Source: Brevundimonas sp. (GTDB taxonomy: Bacteria > Pseudomonadota > Alphaproteobacteria > Caulobacterales > Caulobacteraceae). From it: a stretch of 64,000 nt of DNA. Numbering within the stretch: position 1 is the first letter of the stretch; every line of letters starts with the position of its first letter. Positions 62,727-64,000 of the stretch are shown here, in pieces. A program made the position numbers and the translations under genes. The notes beneath the pieces were generated by a model. That model saw only the letters and a list, made by a program, of their open reading frames with translations, made no database searches and was not told the origin of the DNA. The DNA lies in contig NZ_JAQSDK010000004.1 in the NCBI RefSeq assembly GCF_029945885.1, positions 248,001 to 312,000 on the forward strand. The letters are read 5' to 3'.

Positions 62727-64000
62727 ATGAAATACCGGGCAATTCTGGCGGGCGCTTCGGCGATCGTTCTGTCGATGGCGACGGCCGTTCAGGCGCAGGC
62801 GCAGAACGTGACACCGCCGCAGCCGGAAGCCACCTATGGTGTGGGCGAGATCATCGTCACCGCGCGTCGCCAGTCGGAGCGGCTGCAGGACGTACCCTCG
62901 GCGGTGACCGCCTTCTCCAGCGAGACCCTTTATCGCAACCAGGCCCAGACCCTGGGTGACCTGCAGTCCCTGGTGCCGAACCTGTCGCTGCACGTCGGCG
63001 ATGCATCGAACGCGGTGATCTATCTGCGCGGCATCGGCCAGATCGACTCGATCTCGTTCAACGATCCCGGCGTCGGCGTCTATCTGGATGACGTCTATCT
63101 GGGCCGGGTCCAGGGCTCGTTCCTCGAGGTGGTCGACCCCCAGCAGATCGAGGTTCTGCGCGGCCCCCAGGGCACGCTTTACGGTCGCAATACGATCGGC
63201 GGTGCCGTCAAATTCACCAGCGAAAAACCCAGCGCCACGCCCGAAGGCTATATCGAGGCGGCGATCGGCAGCTATGACGAGCGCCGGGTACGGGCGCGTC
63301 TGTCAGGACCGCTGGGCTCCGACCAGCTGCTGGGCTCTATCGCCCTCGCGTCGTCCAGCCGCGACGGTTACACGACCAATCTCAATGACGGACAGAGCGA
63401 CGGTGACAAGAATCTGATCGCCGGCCGGGCCACCCTCCTGTACCAGCCGACCGATCAGTTTTCCGCCAATCTGACGTTCGACGCGTCGCAGAGCCGTCCC
63501 GACCGGTCGCGGACCCCGCATCGGGAAACGCCGATCTATTCGATCAACACCGGGGCCATGCGACCGGTCATCGCCGATCCCTATGCCGTCGACGTGACCT
63601 ACAACGACCTCGAACGGCTGGACACTTCGGGCGTCGCCCTGACGCTGACCTATGACTCGGGTCCGCTCACGTTCAAATCCATCAGCGCCTACCGCGAGAT
63701 GGAATATCGCACCCACCTGGATCTGGATGCCTCGCCCGACGAGTCGTTCGGCATCTATGATTTCGAGACCCAGGACCAGACCAGCCAGGAACTGCAGGTC
63801 CTCTATCACAGCGACCGGGTGTCGGCGGTCGGCGGCCTGTTCTATTTCCAGGAGAATGACACCACCTTCGGCGGGGCGGTTGCCCCGGACTTCTTCCTCG
63901 ATCTCGGTTTCATCCTGCCCTTCCCGTTGAACTCGGCCGGCCTGCGCGTGTCGGACAATGAGAGCATCGCCGCCTATGGCCAGGTTGACTATGACCTGAC
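62727..64000 (+). CDS. TonB-dependent receptor, partial (3' end beyond window)
   Basis: At least 424 residues; the C-terminal barrel is cut by the window edge. Start has GGGGAGG upstream. Signal peptide MKYRAILAGASAIVLSMATA ends QAQAQ. TonB box region GVGEIIVTARRQSERLQD leads into the plug: SAVTAFSSETLYRNQAQTLG, YLRGIGQIDSISFNDPGVGV, RGPQGTLYGRNTIGGAVKF. The barrel follows. This is the iron/vitamin/glycan receptor group; the substrate is unknown. Upstream AraC regulator suggests induction by that substrate. Confidence 0.94.
   Translation, partial: MKYRAILAGASAIVLSMATAVQAQAQNVTPPQPEATYGVGEIIVTARRQSERLQDVPSAVTAFSSETLYRNQAQTLGDLQSLVPNLSLHVGDASNAVIYLRGIGQIDSISFNDPGVGVYLDDVYLGRVQGSFLEVVDPQQIEVLRGPQGTLYGRNTIGGAVKFTSEKPSATPEGYIEAAIGSYDERRVRARLSGPLGSDQLLGSIALASSSRDGYTTNLNDGQSDGDKNLIAGRATLLYQPTDQFSANLTFDASQSRPDRSRTPHRETPIYSINTGAMRPVIADPYAVDVTYNDLERLDTSGVALTLTYDSGPLTFKSISAYREMEYRTHLDLDASPDESFGIYDFETQDQTSQELQVLYHSDRVSAVGGLFYFQENDTTFGGAVAPDFFLDLGFILPFPLNSAGLRVSDNESIAAYGQVDYDL

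Overview
The window is GC-rich, densely coded DNA from an alphaproteobacterium, most likely Caulobacteraceae and Brevundimonas-like. I infer this from gene order and family content: DUF1178, DUF4167 beside prmC, rodZ-ispG, ptsP after lysC, several TonB-dependent receptors, a Flp pilin and a GANTC site near nrdA. No 16S gene or database match was available, so genus is an inference.

Layout. 1-20.1 kb is a housekeeping core: a PLP enzyme (partial), secA, a parvulin lipoprotein, argJ, mutT, Flp pilin, methyltransferase/comF (divergent), grxC, a nitrilase, DUF1178, a GNAT, ubiG, lysC, ptsP, rodZ, ispG, a GST and a TauE exporter. Two small type II toxin-antitoxin pairs sit inside these operons (6.1-6.6 kb and 18.3-18.75 kb). 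20.1-28.7 kb holds prfA and prmC, separated by a PIG-L-like protein, a glycosyltransferase and a YihY protein, then DUF4167, a DUF4893-like lipoprotein and a short SPFH-tail protein. 28.7-44.3 kb holds a serine hydrolase, a TonB-dependent receptor, clpB, a repeat-rich 0.9 kb gap, a MASE1 hybrid histidine kinase, a PAP2 phosphatase, nrdA with two NrdR-like boxes, an LpxR-like outer-membrane protein and a gamma-glutamyltransferase.

44.47-58.66 kb is an integrated island of about 14.1 kb. It starts at an intact tRNA-Arg(ACG) gene and ends at an exact 21-bp copy of the tRNA 3' end, next to a tyrosine integrase. Its codon use is more mixed than the flanks. The left half encodes a compact restriction/defence-like cluster: an XRE-type regulator with an 18-bp palindromic operator, a BglII/BstYI-like nuclease, a ParB-like protein, an SNF2-type helicase, a DUF3883-like PD-(D/E)XK protein, and a convergent C5-cytosine methyltransferase with a long C-terminal extension. 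The four plus-strand genes overlap end to end. I do not recognise this combination as a named system; it is the best candidate for something undescribed. The right half carries an unknown 305-aa protein, a HUH-type Rep-like protein, a serine resolvase with a candidate res site, and a P-loop ATPase of the Sll1717 type.

58.7-64 kb, outside the island, is a copper module (csoR, two operator-like palindromes, copA with YHS and heavy-metal-binding domains), then an AraC regulator and the start of another TonB-dependent receptor, cut by the window end.
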